From an uncultured Acetatifactor sp. (GTDB lineage Bacteria > Bacillota > Clostridia > Lachnospirales > Lachnospiraceae), in the NCBI GenBank assembly GCA_910586835.1, contig CAJUJU010000036.1, positions 1 through 41,141 on the forward strand: DNA of 41,141 nt, in the 5' to 3' direction. The notes under the pieces were generated by a model. It saw only the letters and a list, made by a program, of their open reading frames with translations. It made no database searches and was not told the DNA's origin. Positions within the stretch are counted from its first letter, which is position 1; every line of letters starts with the position of its first letter. The position numbers and the translations under genes were made by a program. This document shows positions 7,392 through 17,053 of this stretch, in pieces.

Positions 7392-7407
7392 GTGCGCTTC
7401 AGCGCAC
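7392..7407 (-). promoter_or_regulatory. UGAA-loop hairpin ahead of the racemase gene
   Basis: On the minus strand GTGCGC-TGAA-GCGCAC is a perfect 6-base-pair stem with a TGAA loop, ending 13 bases before the racemase ATG. It matches the hairpin at 2053-2066 in loop, in four of the stem pairs and in distance to the start codon. Confidence 0.5.
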
Positions 7408-7473
7408 ATGCCAATCATTCCCCAACCTGCGTAAACCATTTCGCCGCCGGCTTCCGCCCACGGCTCACCGCCC

Positions 7474-9090
7474 TCAGTTCACCTCGGGATAAGCTTCATG
7501 GTCATAGTTGTGTGAATTATTGTGCGCCGCAGAGTACTCCATCATCTGCTCATCCGTCCACATGAATATGGTGGGATGATCCTTTCTGGGCGTTGTGTCA
7601 AAATGATACCAGCCGTCCCCGATATCCACCAGATTCCAGTAATGGGAGGTCTTCGCGGGAATTTTCGCGATATCCATATTGGTAATACCGGCTCTGGTCA
7701 GCAGCTGCTTGGAGGTACACGCAAACACATAGCAGTCTCCCTGCCCCTCCGCAAGCCCTTCATAAGCCGCCCTGATCCAGTCATCCTTCTCGGAATGGTT
7801 GATATATCCCACATGTCCTCTGATATAGTTGAAGATGGCCTGTACCTTTTCCATGGGAGTCATATCTTCCGTAATGATTTTCGCCAGCACTGCATCTGCC
7901 AGCTCGTCGATCTGTTCCTGGGTATAGAGACTTGCTTTTACCGTGACTGTGACGGCCTGCTCCGTCACATTCCCCGCAAAATCCGTAGCACGGTAAACCA
8001 CCGGATAGCTTCCCGCCTCACTTAAGTTTACCCGACTGTTGTCAACCTCCAGGTTCACCCCTTCGGGACAGTTGTCCGTCACCTCCACATCCTTTCGGTA
8101 AGACACCGTGCTTCCCACATAAACCGTGATATCCTTTGCTCCGACAATCTTCGGCGGCTCCGTGTCCGCCTGCAGGGTCAGCACTGCCTGTCCCACGGTC
8201 TCATTGCCTCCCTCGTCCTTTGCCACAATCTGCACCTGCTGCTCTCCCGCCAGCGTCAGATCCGGCTCCTGCGCAAAGGAGACGGTCACATTTGTCATAT
8301 CTTCAATTCCGGTCACAAATTCCTCTGCCGTCCTGGGAATCATTGTGTAGCCAGAAACGTTTTTGAGGGTCATAACCGGCGGCACGGTATCCACCACATG
8401 CAGCACACACTCATAATTTTCCCCGTCCACCTCAATGACTACCTGGTGATCGGTCACATACTCCAGGCTTAAAGCCTCTAAATTCGTCCGAAGCACCGCG
8501 GATACATCCCCTGTCAGGAAATCCGCCAGCGTGGGAGGATTTCCACCCACCTCACAGCTGATCTCCGTGCGCACCGGAAACACACACAGCTCCGTCTCAA
8601 GAACCGTGCTGTTCCCCCCTGCGTCCGTCAGCCGCACCTTTACCTGCTGCCTGCCCATCAAGCCGAAATCCGGCAGCTCGTTAAAACTCACCGCAACGGA
8701 GGTGGCATCCTGGATCTGTTCCACAAAATCCCCCGCCGTGCACACTTCACCGTACTCCAGGTTCACCGGATGAAGCGTCGCCTGAGGCGCAATTGTATCC
8801 TCCACAATCAGCTTCGCCCTGTGAAGAAACCATCCGCTTTTCACCCAAATCCGGTACTCCCCCGGCTCATAGACGGAAAAAGAATCGCTTTTCTCCGTAA
8901 AATATGCGTTCTCGTCCGCCTGCTTCAGAAAGTCCGATGGCTTTACCTCCACCCCGGCCTCCACTCTGCACACCTTATAAGCAAGGCTGTTTATATAAAA
9001 ATATCCCCCTGCCATGGCACCCAGGAACAATATGACAAGGAAGCGCAGGAAACGCCTCGTTTTCTTTCTTCTTCTCTTTCGCCTACTCAT
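7474..9090 (-). CDS. Membrane-anchored protein with Ig-like repeats and a transglutaminase-like domain
   Basis: 538 residues. A very basic N-terminus (SRRKRRRKKTRR) and one membrane segment (about 14-33) anchor it with the bulk outside. Three Ig-like modules follow, each introduced by D-T-x-x-P (about 90-170, 235-310, 311-390) with the recurring D-x-G-G-N or D-F-A-G-N turn. The C-terminal domain is of the transglutaminase/papain-like type with a complete triad: C453 in GDCYVF, H483 in SHYWNLV and D498 in YHFDTTP. Such domains act as proteases, crosslinkers or hydrolases of amide bonds. It heads the dlt-like cassette, 95 bases upstream with no terminator between, so it may share its transcript. 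The ribosome site is weak. Confidence 0.85.
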   Translation of the reverse strand: MSRRKRRRKKTRRFLRFLVILFLGAMAGGYFYINSLAYKVCRVEAGVEVKPSDFLKQADENAYFTEKSDSFSVYEPGEYRIWVKSGWFLHRAKLIVEDTIAPQATLHPVNLEYGEVCTAGDFVEQIQDATSVAVSFNELPDFGLMGRQQVKVRLTDAGGNSTVLETELCVFPVRTEISCEVGGNPPTLADFLTGDVSAVLRTNLEALSLEYVTDHQVVIEVDGENYECVLHVVDTVPPVMTLKNVSGYTMIPRTAEEFVTGIEDMTNVTVSFAQEPDLTLAGEQQVQIVAKDEGGNETVGQAVLTLQADTEPPKIVGAKDITVYVGSTVSYRKDVEVTDNCPEGVNLEVDNSRVNLSEAGSYPVVYRATDFAGNVTEQAVTVTVKASLYTQEQIDELADAVLAKIITEDMTPMEKVQAIFNYIRGHVGYINHSEKDDWIRAAYEGLAEGQGDCYVFACTSKQLLTRAGITNMDIAKIPAKTSHYWNLVDIGDGWYHFDTTPRKDHPTIFMWTDEQMMEYSAAHNNSHNYDHEAYPEVN

Positions 9091-9156
9091 GACTGAAATC
9101 TATTTCCCTTTTACACCTTTCTCATGACAAATCGCAGTCCCCAATTTGACTATCCT

Positions 9157-9185
9157 ATTTTAAGCCGTTTTATAAGAATTGTCAA
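9157..9185 (-). promoter_or_regulatory. Housekeeping promoter for the transglutaminase/dlt-like unit
   Basis: On the minus strand TTGACA (9180-9185) is followed after exactly 17 bases by TAAAAT (9157-9162). This is a near-consensus promoter 67 bases upstream of the transglutaminase gene. No other promoter of this quality is seen before the cassette, so it may drive the whole unit down to about 2131. Confidence 0.8.
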
Positions 9186-9281
9186 CAAGGCCGCCTATAC
9201 GCGCCCTCACTGCTGCTGTGCCCTGATTTTAACTGAAACAGTATATACCCCACTTGTATCATAGTTGTAAAAAGAATTTTT

Positions 9282-12200
9282 CTAAAGCTGCGCAATATTT
9301 ACCAGCGACAGCTTCTCATCCGCCTTGTTCTCCAGGCTGCTCACAAGAGCTCTGGCGGTATCCATGGCGGTGATCACATTTACGCCTGTCTCGATGGCAG
9401 TACGGCGGATCAGGAAGCCGTCCCTGGTCTTGTCCCGCCCCTGGGTGGGCGTATCGATCACAAGGTCGATCCTGTGCCCCAGGATCAGATCCATGACGGT
9501 GGGGGATTCCTGGGAAATTTTGTTCACCTTCCTTGCCTTCACCCCGGCCTCGTTCAGGGCCGCCGCCGTACTCCGTGTGGCGTAGATGGTATAGCCCAGC
9601 CTCTCAAACCGCCGACCGATCTCAATGGCCTCGCCCTTGTCCGCATCCTTCACGGTCATAATGACATTTTTATAATTCGGCAGATTCACACCGGCGCCCA
9701 GAAATGCCTTGTACAGCGCCTCGTTGAAGGTTCCGGCCACTCCCAGACATTCCCCCGTGGACTTCATCTCCGGCCCCAGACTGATCTCCGCACCCCTGAT
9801 CTTTTCAAAGGAAAAGACCGGCATCTTGATGGCGTAATGCTCCGCCTCCGGCTGCAGTCCCGGTCTGTACCCCAGCTCTGCGATGGTCTTTCCCAGGATA
9901 ACCTCCACGGCAAGATCCACGATTGGAATCCCCGTCACCTTGCTGATATAGGGAACCGTGCGGGAAGAGCGGGGATTCACCTCGATCACATACACATCCT
10001 CCCCGATGGCGATAAACTGGATATTGATAAGCCCCTTCACATGGAGCGCCTTAGCCAGACGCCTGGTGTACTCTGCAATCTTGTCCTTCACCAGCTTACC
10101 GATGGTGTGCGCGGGGTACACCGAAATACTGTCCCCGGAATGCACCCCCGTTCTCTCTATGTGTTCCATGATGCCGGGGATCAGAATATCCTTCCCGTCG
10201 CACACCGCGTCCACCTCAATCTCCTTGCCCTGTAGGTACTTGTCCACCAGAATGGGATGATCCTGGGCAATGCGGTTGATGATCTCCATGAATTCTTCGA
10301 TCTCCCGGTCGGAGATGGCGATCTGCATCCCCTGTCCCCCCAGCACATAGGAGGGACGCACCAGCACAGGATAGCCCAGCCGGTTGGCCACCTCCTTCGC
10401 CTCTTCTGCGGTATAGACGGTACCTCCCGCCGCCCGGGGAATCTGCGTCTCCTCCAGAATCCTGTCGAAAAGCTCCCTGTCCTCCGCTGCGTCCACGTCC
10501 TCCGCCTGGGTGCCCAGAATGGGAACCCCCATCTTCATCAGGCTCTCCGTCAGCTTGATGGCGGTCTGTCCGCCGAACTGCACCACAGCCCCGTCCGGAT
10601 GCTCGATCCGCACGATGGACTCAACATCCTCCGCCGTCAACGGTTCAAAATACAGCTTGTCCGCAATGTCAAAATCCGTGCTCACCGTCTCCGGATTATT
10701 GTTGACAATAATGGTCTCATAGCCCGCTTTGGAAAAGGCCCAGGTGGCGTGAACCGAACAATAGTCAAACTCGATACCCTGCCCGATGCGGATGGGGCCG
10801 GAGCCCAGCACCAGCACCTTTTTGCGCCCCACGGTCTCCCTTGCCTCACATGCCCCGCCGTAGACGGAATAATAATAAGGCGTGGATGCGGCAAACTCCG
10901 CGGCGCAGGTATCCACCATTCTGTAGACAGCCCGGATGCCGTTGTCCTCCCGCAGCCGCCGGACTTCCTCCACGTCTCTTCCGGTGAGCCCGGCAATCAC
11001 CGAATCGGGAAACTGAAGCCTCTTTGCCTCCCTCAGCAGGACAGGCGTCAGCTCCTGTGTCCGCAGCGCCTGCTCCATCTCCGTGAGTATGGCAATCTTG
11101 TCGATAAACCACACATCAATCATGGTAGCGGCATGAATCTCCTCATAGCTTATCCCCCGACGCACAGCCTCCGCGATCATCCAGATTCTTCTGTCGTCCA
11201 CAACCTTCAGTTTTTCCTTCAGCTCCTCCTTGGACAGACCGGAAAAATCATAGCCAAGCAGACAGTCCACATGCTGCTCCAGCGAGCGAATGGCTTTCAT
11301 CAGAGCCCCCTCAAAGCTGTCGCAGATACTCATGACCTCCCCGGTGGCCTTCATCTGGGTAGTCAATGTCCGCTTTGCGGTGAGAAACTTGTCAAAGGGC
11401 AGCCTGGGAATCTTTACCACACAGTAGTCCAGCGCCGGCTCAAAACTGGCGTAAGTCTTCCCCGTGACGGCGTTTTTGATCTCGTCCAGGGTATAGCCCA
11501 GGGCAATTTTGGCGGCAACCTTCGCAATGGGATAGCCGGTGGCCTTGCTGGCCAGCGCCGAGGAACGGCTGACTCTTGGATTCACCTCTATGACGCAGTA
11601 CTCAAAGCTGGTGGGATGCAGGGCAAACTGCACATTACAGCCCCCCGTGATCTCCAGTTCGCTTATGATGTTCAGCGCAGAGGTACGCAGCATCTGATAT
11701 TCCTTGTCGCTCAGTGTCTGGGAGGGTGCAACCACAATGCTGTCCCCCGTGTGTACGCCCACGGGATCAAGGTTTTCCATGTTGCACACGGTGATGCAGT
11801 TCCCTGTCCCGTCCCGCATCACCTCGTACTCGATCTCCTTCCAGCCTGCGATACAACGCTCCACCAGCACCTGCCCCACCCGGGACAGACGCAGTCCGTT
11901 CTCCAGAATCTCCTCCAGTTCCGCTCTGTTGTGGGCGATACCGCCCCCGGAACCGCCCAGGGTATAAGCAGGCCGCAGCACCACTGGATAGCCTATGCTT
12001 TCTGAAAACAAAATGCCGTCCTGCACGGTTTCCACCACTTCGGAGGCGGCGCAGGGCTCTCCGATGCGCTCCATCAGATCCTTGAATTCCTGCCTTCCCT
12101 CCGCGTTTCGGATGGTGGCGGCAGTAGTTCCCAACAGTCTCACGCCGTGAGCCGCCAGAAAGCCGGACTCCTCCAGCTCCATACCCAGATTCAGCCCGGC

Positions 12201-12479
12201 CTGTCCCCCCAGAGTGGGAAGAATGCTGTCCGGCTTTTCCTCTTCGATAAGCTGTTCCAATACCTTTACCGTCAAAGGCTCAATAAAAACCTTGTCCGCA
12301 ATATCTCTGTCCGTCATGATGGTTGCCGGGTTGGAATTCACCAGAATAACCTCCACGCCCTCTTCCTTCAGAGAGCGGCAGGCCTGGGTTCCCGCATAGT
12401 CAAATTCTGCCGCCTGGCCGATGACGATGGGGCCGGAACCGATCACCAGCACACGATTTACATTCGGATTCTTAGGCAT
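9282..12479 (-). CDS. carB: Carbamoyl phosphate synthase, large subunit (copy 1)
   Basis: 1065 residues, full length. Makes carbamoyl phosphate from bicarbonate, ATP and ammonia delivered by CarA, for pyrimidines and arginine. Both ATP-grasp halves are intact: LVIGSGPIVIGQ, LRPAYTLGGSGGG and EVNPRVSRSSALASK in the first; VLGSGPIRIGQGIEFDY, VRPSYVLGGQGM and EVNPRSSRTVP in the second. An MGS-like allosteric domain ends the protein. The start at 12479 is chosen because GGAGGCGGGCAGG lies just upstream; it overlaps the end of carA by 8 bases, so translation is probably coupled. It is only about half identical by eye to the other large subunit at 13820-17038, so this is not a recent duplication. 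Confidence 0.95.
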   Translation of the reverse strand: MPKNPNVNRVLVIGSGPIVIGQAAEFDYAGTQACRSLKEEGVEVILVNSNPATIMTDRDIADKVFIEPLTVKVLEQLIEEEKPDSILPTLGGQAGLNLGMELEESGFLAAHGVRLLGTTAATIRNAEGRQEFKDLMERIGEPCAASEVVETVQDGILFSESIGYPVVLRPAYTLGGSGGGIAHNRAELEEILENGLRLSRVGQVLVERCIAGWKEIEYEVMRDGTGNCITVCNMENLDPVGVHTGDSIVVAPSQTLSDKEYQMLRTSALNIISELEITGGCNVQFALHPTSFEYCVIEVNPRVSRSSALASKATGYPIAKVAAKIALGYTLDEIKNAVTGKTYASFEPALDYCVVKIPRLPFDKFLTAKRTLTTQMKATGEVMSICDSFEGALMKAIRSLEQHVDCLLGYDFSGLSKEELKEKLKVVDDRRIWMIAEAVRRGISYEEIHAATMIDVWFIDKIAILTEMEQALRTQELTPVLLREAKRLQFPDSVIAGLTGRDVEEVRRLREDNGIRAVYRMVDTCAAEFAASTPYYYSVYGGACEARETVGRKKVLVLGSGPIRIGQGIEFDYCSVHATWAFSKAGYETIIVNNNPETVSTDFDIADKLYFEPLTAEDVESIVRIEHPDGAVVQFGGQTAIKLTESLMKMGVPILGTQAEDVDAAEDRELFDRILEETQIPRAAGGTVYTAEEAKEVANRLGYPVLVRPSYVLGGQGMQIAISDREIEEFMEIINRIAQDHPILVDKYLQGKEIEVDAVCDGKDILIPGIMEHIERTGVHSGDSISVYPAHTIGKLVKDKIAEYTRRLAKALHVKGLINIQFIAIGEDVYVIEVNPRSSRTVPYISKVTGIPIVDLAVEVILGKTIAELGYRPGLQPEAEHYAIKMPVFSFEKIRGAEISLGPEMKSTGECLGVAGTFNEALYKAFLGAGVNLPNYKNVIMTVKDADKGEAIEIGRRFERLGYTIYATRSTAAALNEAGVKARKVNKISQESPTVMDLILGHRIDLVIDTPTQGRDKTRDGFLIRRTAIETGVNVITAMDTARALVSSLENKADEKLSLVNIAQL

Positions 12480-13716
12480 CCTGCCCGCCTCCTTTCCTCT
12501 GATTGCCACAGGTGCCTCCCTCTGCCCGGCTCTCCCGGATCATCCGGAAGAATCGGTCAAACAGGCAGCGGGAATCCTGGGGCCCGGGACATGCCTCGGG
12601 GTGAAACTGCACCGTAAAAATATTCTTTCCCGTATAGGCAAGCCCCTCGTTGGTTCCGTCGTTCACATTGACAAATGCAGGCACCGCGATTTTCGGGTCA
12701 AGCCCGGATGTGTCCACCACATAACCGTGATTCTGGGACGACAGATACACCCGCCCGGTGGACAGATCCTTCACCGGATGATTGCCTCCCCGGTGGCCGT
12801 ACTTCAGCTTATAGGTGTCACAGCCTGCAGCCAGAGCCATAAGCTGATGCCCCAGACAAATGGCAAAGATGGGAATGTCCGTCTCATACAGTTTCCGGAT
12901 CTCTTCTATCACGGAAGCGCATTCCTTGGGATCCCCCGGACCGTTGCTGAGCATGATGCCGTCAGGCTCCATGGCCATGATCTCCTCCGCCCTGGTCCGG
13001 GCCGGAAATACCGTAACCTGACAGCCCCGCTCCGCCAGAGAGCGGACGATGTTTGCCTTTGCGCCGAAATCCATCAGCGCCACCCTGAGCCCTGCCCCTG
13101 TCAGTTCCTTCACAAGAGATGGTCTTGGCTCCCGCACCCCTCTCTCATAAGCCTCACTGTCAAACCGGGCTGTGCCGGAGAGCGGACCGTTCTGACTAAG
13201 CTCAAGCACAGGATCCACCACATACTTTTCCCGGCAGCTTACCCTTTCTACCACCTTTCCCGTGGTATAAGCCTGCAGTCCGGGCTGAATGTCATCGAAA
13301 TGCTGCGCTTTTTCCTCGTCCGTGGTAATCATGCCGTTCATGGTGCCCTTCTCTCTGAGCAGCCTGGTCAGCGCCCTGGTATCGATTCCGGCTACCCCGG
13401 GCGTCCCGTTTTCCTCCAGGAACTGCTGAATGGTGCAGTCACTGCGAAAATTGCTGCAGGTGCGGGAAAGCTCTCTGACTATCAAAGCGTCGGGCCAGAG
13501 CTTCCCGGATTCCAGATCCTCTCTGCAAATCCCGTAATTGCCGATCAGGGGATAGGTCATACACACTGCCTGCCCCGCGTAGGAAGGATCTGTCAGCACC
13601 TCCGGATAACCCGCCATGGATGTGTTGAACACAATTTCACTGACCACCTCTTTCACGGCGCCGATATGTGTTCCCTCAAATACTGTTCCGTCCTCCAATA
13701 TCAAAAAAGCCTTCAT
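12472..13716 (-). CDS. carA: Carbamoyl phosphate synthase, small (glutamine amidotransferase) subunit
   Basis: 414 residues. Splits glutamine and feeds ammonia to a large subunit. The N-terminal CPSase domain starts MKAFLILEDGTVFEG; the class I amidotransferase domain has the nucleophile Cys in FAICLGHQL and the His/Glu of the triad in VQFHPEA. AGGAGG lies 9 bases before the ATG. It is the only small subunit in the window and lies between two large subunit genes, overlapping the downstream one. The 30-residue C-terminal tail after the His-Glu region is Gly- and Arg-rich, slightly longer than usual. Confidence 0.95.
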   Translation of the reverse strand: MKAFLILEDGTVFEGTHIGAVKEVVSEIVFNTSMAGYPEVLTDPSYAGQAVCMTYPLIGNYGICREDLESGKLWPDALIVRELSRTCSNFRSDCTIQQFLEENGTPGVAGIDTRALTRLLREKGTMNGMITTDEEKAQHFDDIQPGLQAYTTGKVVERVSCREKYVVDPVLELSQNGPLSGTARFDSEAYERGVREPRPSLVKELTGAGLRVALMDFGAKANIVRSLAERGCQVTVFPARTRAEEIMAMEPDGIMLSNGPGDPKECASVIEEIRKLYETDIPIFAICLGHQLMALAAGCDTYKLKYGHRGGNHPVKDLSTGRVYLSSQNHGYVVDTSGLDPKIAVPAFVNVNDGTNEGLAYTGKNIFTVQFHPEACPGPQDSRCLFDRFFRMIRESRAEGGTCGNQRKGGGQDA

Positions 13717-13767
13717 CTGCCTGCTCCTCCTGTCTGAACCGGTTTCCTGCCGTCATCTCCCAAAACC

Positions 13768-13793
13768 GCCTCCGGGGCAACTCCCCCGGAGGC
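13768..13793 (-). terminator. Terminator-like hairpin between carB copy 2 and carA
   Basis: A perfect 10-base-pair stem GCCTCCGGGG / CCCCGGAGGC with a 6-base loop, followed on the minus strand by GGTTTTGGG. The T run is short and offset by two G, so read-through is likely. No promoter is visible between it and carA, so it may lower carA-carB expression relative to the first carB. Confidence 0.65.
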
Positions 13794-13819
13794 TTTGAAA
13801 TATTCTGCGGGCAACGGTT

Positions 13820-16800
13820 CTAGCGAATTGCTGCGTGAATCTCCTGAAGGGACATGACGCCGATCTCCCCCTCCCGGATAACCACCCGGATTCCCTCCGC
13901 CGTGGCCTTTGCCGCCGCCATGGTGGTCATATAGGGCACCTTTGCCTTGATGGCCGTCTTGCGGATATAGCTGTCGTCAAACAGCTTCTCTTCCTTTGCG
14001 GCCGGAGTGTTGACGATCAGCTGTATCCTGCCGTTCATCACCTCATCCACAATGTTGGGCCTGCCCTCCTGCATCTTGTTGACACGCTCCGCCGGAATAC
14101 CGTTCTTCACCAGCAGCTCATGGGTGGTTCCCGTGGCCATAATATGGAAGCCACATTCTTCAAATACCTTTGCTGTCTCCACTACCTCCGGCTTATCCTT
14201 GCTGCTGACGGAAAACAGCACCGTTCCCGAGGTGGGCAGCTTGGTCTGGGTGGCCTCCTGGGCCTTGAAGAACGCTTCTCCCACATTGGCTGCAAGTCCC
14301 AGCACCTCTCCTGTGGAACGCATTTCCGGCCCCAGCACCGGGTCTACCTCCTGGAACATGTTGAAGGGGAACACCGCCTCCTTCACACCGTAGTAGGCAG
14401 GCCTTACCTCTTTCAGCCCCTCGATGGAAGAGGGCTGTCCTGTCAGCTCTGCCGTCATAATCTGTGTGGCCAGCTTCACCATCTTCACATTACATACCTT
14501 GGATACCAACGGCACGGTGCGGGAAGCCCTGGGATTTGCCTCCAGCACATACACCCTGCCATTCTCGATGGCATACTGCATGTTCATCAGTCCGCAGACG
14601 CCCATCTCCTCCGCGATTCTTCTGGTGTACTCCCGGATGGTCTCCACCAGCTCCTCCGGAATATTTTTTGAGGGCAGAATGCAGGCGGAATCCCCGGAAT
14701 GTACCCCGGCCAGCTCGATGTGCTCCATCACCGCAGGTACAAAGGCATGTTTTCCGTCAGCGATGGCATCCGCCTCACACTCGGTGGCATGACGCAGGAA
14801 CCGGTCGATCAGAATCGGACGATCCGGAGTAACCCCCACTGCCGCCGCCATATATTGCTTCAGGCTCTCGGGTTCGCTCACCACCTCCATGCCGCGTCCC
14901 CCCAGCACATAGGAGGGCCTCACCATGACGGGATAGCCGATTCTGTCCGCAATCTCCAGCGCCTCCTCCACATTCACCGCCATCCCCGCCTCCGGCATGG
15001 GAATATTCAACTTCTCCATCATTCCCCGGAACAAATCTCTGTCCTCCGCCAGGTCGATGACCTCCGGGGAGGTTCCCAGGATCTTTACCCCGTTTTTCTT
15101 CAAATCCGCCGCCAGGTTCAAGGGCGTCTGTCCGCCGAACTGAGCGATGACTCCAACCGGCTTTTCCTTCTCATAAATGCTCAGCACATCCTCCAGGGTC
15201 AGAGGCTCAAAATACAGCTTGTCCGAGGTGTCATAGTCCGTGGAAACCGTCTCAGGGTTGCAGTTGACGATAATGGTCTCAAAGCCCAGCTCCTTTAAGG
15301 CAAACGCCGCATGCACGCAGCAGTAGTCAAACTCGATTCCCTGGCCGATACGGTTGGGGCCGCCTCCCAGGATCATGACCTTCTTCTTGTCGGACACAGT
15401 GGTTTTGTCAGGCGCATTGTAGGTGGAATAATAGTAGGCATTGTCGCTGGTTCCGCTGACGTGCACCGGCTCCCAGCTCTCTGTGATGCCATACTCGATC
15501 CTCGTCCTGCGGATCTCCTCCTCCGGCACCTCCAGGATTTTGCTCAGATAACGATCCGCAAAACCGTCTTTCTTGGCCTGCTCCAGCACCTTCTTTGCAG
15601 GAACCCTTCCCTTTTCCGCAATCAGCTGTTCCTCTTCCTCCACCAGCTCTTTCATCTGCTCGATGAAATAGTGCTTGATCTTTGTCAGTTCATACAGTTC
15701 CTCCACGGAGGCGCCCTTCCTCAGCGCCTCATACATGATAAACTGCCGCTCGCTGGTGGGATAAGCCAAAAGTGCCAGCAGCTCTTCCTTACTTCTCTCG
15801 TGGTAATCTCCGGCAAACCCCAGGCCGTAACGACCGATCTCCAGACTGCGTACCGCCTTCTGAAACGCCTCCTTGTAGGTCTTTCCGATACTCATGACCT
15901 CACCCACTGCCCGCATCTGGGTGCCAAGCCTGTCCTGGGAGTCCTTGAACTTTTCAAAGGCCCATCTGGCAAATTTGATCACCACATAATCCCCGCCGGG
16001 CACATACTGATCCAGCGTGCCGCACACGCCGCAGGGAATCTCGTCCAGCGTCAGCCCCGCCGCCAGCATTGCCGACACCAGCGCGATGGGAAAGCCCGTA
16101 GCCTTACTTGCCAGCGCCGAGGAGCGGGAGGTTCTGGGATTGATCTCGATCACCACGATGCGGTCGCTCACCGGGTCATGGGCAAACTGCACATTGGTGC
16201 CGCCGATAACCTGTACTTCCTCCACGATCTTATAGGCCTGCTCCTGCAGACGCTCCTGTACTTCCCGGCTGATGGTCAGCATGGGAGCGGAGCAGAAGGA
16301 GTCCCCGGTGTGTACGCCCAGCGGATCGATGTTCTCGATGAAGCAAACGGTAATCATGTTGCCTTTGGCGTCACGCACTACCTCCAGCTCCAGCTCCTCC
16401 CAGCCCAGGATAGACTCCTCCACCAGCACCTGTCCCACCAGGGACGCCTGCAGGCCCCTGGAGCACACCGTCTTCAGCTCCTCCACATTATATACCAGTC
16501 CGCCTCCTGCGCCGCCCATGGTGTAAGCAGGGCGAAGCACCACCGGATAACCCAGCCTTTCCGCAATGGCCTGGGCCTCCTCCACCGTGTAGGCCACCTC
16601 GCTACGAGCCATCTCGATCCCAAGCCTGTTCATGGTCTTCTTAAACTCGATGCGGTCCTCCCCCCTCTCGATGGCATCCACCTGCACACCGATAACCTTC
16701 ACGCCGTATTTTTCCAAAATCCCCGCAGCCGCCAGCTCCGAGCACAGATTCAGCCCGGACTGCCCGCCCAGGTTCGGCAGGATGGCGTCGGGGCGCTCCT

Positions 16801-17038
16801 TCTCAATGATCTGCTCCAGCCGCTTCACGTTCAGAGGCTCGATGTAGGTCACATCTGCGATCTCCGGGTCAGTCATAATCGTGGCAGGGTTGGAGTTCAC
16901 CAGCACAATTTTGTACCCCAGCTTTCTCAGGGCCTTGCACGCCTGAGTTCCCGAATAGTCAAACTCGCAGGCCTGGCCGATAATAATCGGGCCGGAACCG
17001 ATAATCAATACTTTTTTGATGTCCTCTCTTTTACTCAT
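13820..17038 (-). CDS. carB: Carbamoyl phosphate synthase, large subunit (copy 2)
   Basis: 1072 residues, full length, with both ATP-grasp halves: VLIIGSGPIIIGQ, LRPAYTMGGAGGG and EINPRTSRSSALASK; then VMILGGGPNRIGQGIEFDY, VRPSYVLGGRGMEVV and EANPRASRTVPLVSK. The C-terminal MGS-like domain ends in SLQEIHAAIR, close to the E. coli CarB ending. The other copy (9282-12479) ends quite differently, so the two may answer to different effectors such as UMP or ornithine; that is inference. This is the first gene after the promoter and attenuator-like leader. A GGAGG site precedes the ATG. Confidence 0.95.
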   Translation of the reverse strand: MSKREDIKKVLIIGSGPIIIGQACEFDYSGTQACKALRKLGYKIVLVNSNPATIMTDPEIADVTYIEPLNVKRLEQIIEKERPDAILPNLGGQSGLNLCSELAAAGILEKYGVKVIGVQVDAIERGEDRIEFKKTMNRLGIEMARSEVAYTVEEAQAIAERLGYPVVLRPAYTMGGAGGGLVYNVEELKTVCSRGLQASLVGQVLVEESILGWEELELEVVRDAKGNMITVCFIENIDPLGVHTGDSFCSAPMLTISREVQERLQEQAYKIVEEVQVIGGTNVQFAHDPVSDRIVVIEINPRTSRSSALASKATGFPIALVSAMLAAGLTLDEIPCGVCGTLDQYVPGGDYVVIKFARWAFEKFKDSQDRLGTQMRAVGEVMSIGKTYKEAFQKAVRSLEIGRYGLGFAGDYHERSKEELLALLAYPTSERQFIMYEALRKGASVEELYELTKIKHYFIEQMKELVEEEEQLIAEKGRVPAKKVLEQAKKDGFADRYLSKILEVPEEEIRRTRIEYGITESWEPVHVSGTSDNAYYYSTYNAPDKTTVSDKKKVMILGGGPNRIGQGIEFDYCCVHAAFALKELGFETIIVNCNPETVSTDYDTSDKLYFEPLTLEDVLSIYEKEKPVGVIAQFGGQTPLNLAADLKKNGVKILGTSPEVIDLAEDRDLFRGMMEKLNIPMPEAGMAVNVEEALEIADRIGYPVMVRPSYVLGGRGMEVVSEPESLKQYMAAAVGVTPDRPILIDRFLRHATECEADAIADGKHAFVPAVMEHIELAGVHSGDSACILPSKNIPEELVETIREYTRRIAEEMGVCGLMNMQYAIENGRVYVLEANPRASRTVPLVSKVCNVKMVKLATQIMTAELTGQPSSIEGLKEVRPAYYGVKEAVFPFNMFQEVDPVLGPEMRSTGEVLGLAANVGEAFFKAQEATQTKLPTSGTVLFSVSSKDKPEVVETAKVFEECGFHIMATGTTHELLVKNGIPAERVNKMQEGRPNIVDEVMNGRIQLIVNTPAAKEEKLFDDSYIRKTAIKAKVPYMTTMAAAKATAEGIRVVIREGEIGVMSLQEIHAAIR

Positions 17039-17053
17039 ACCATCCTCCTGTGT

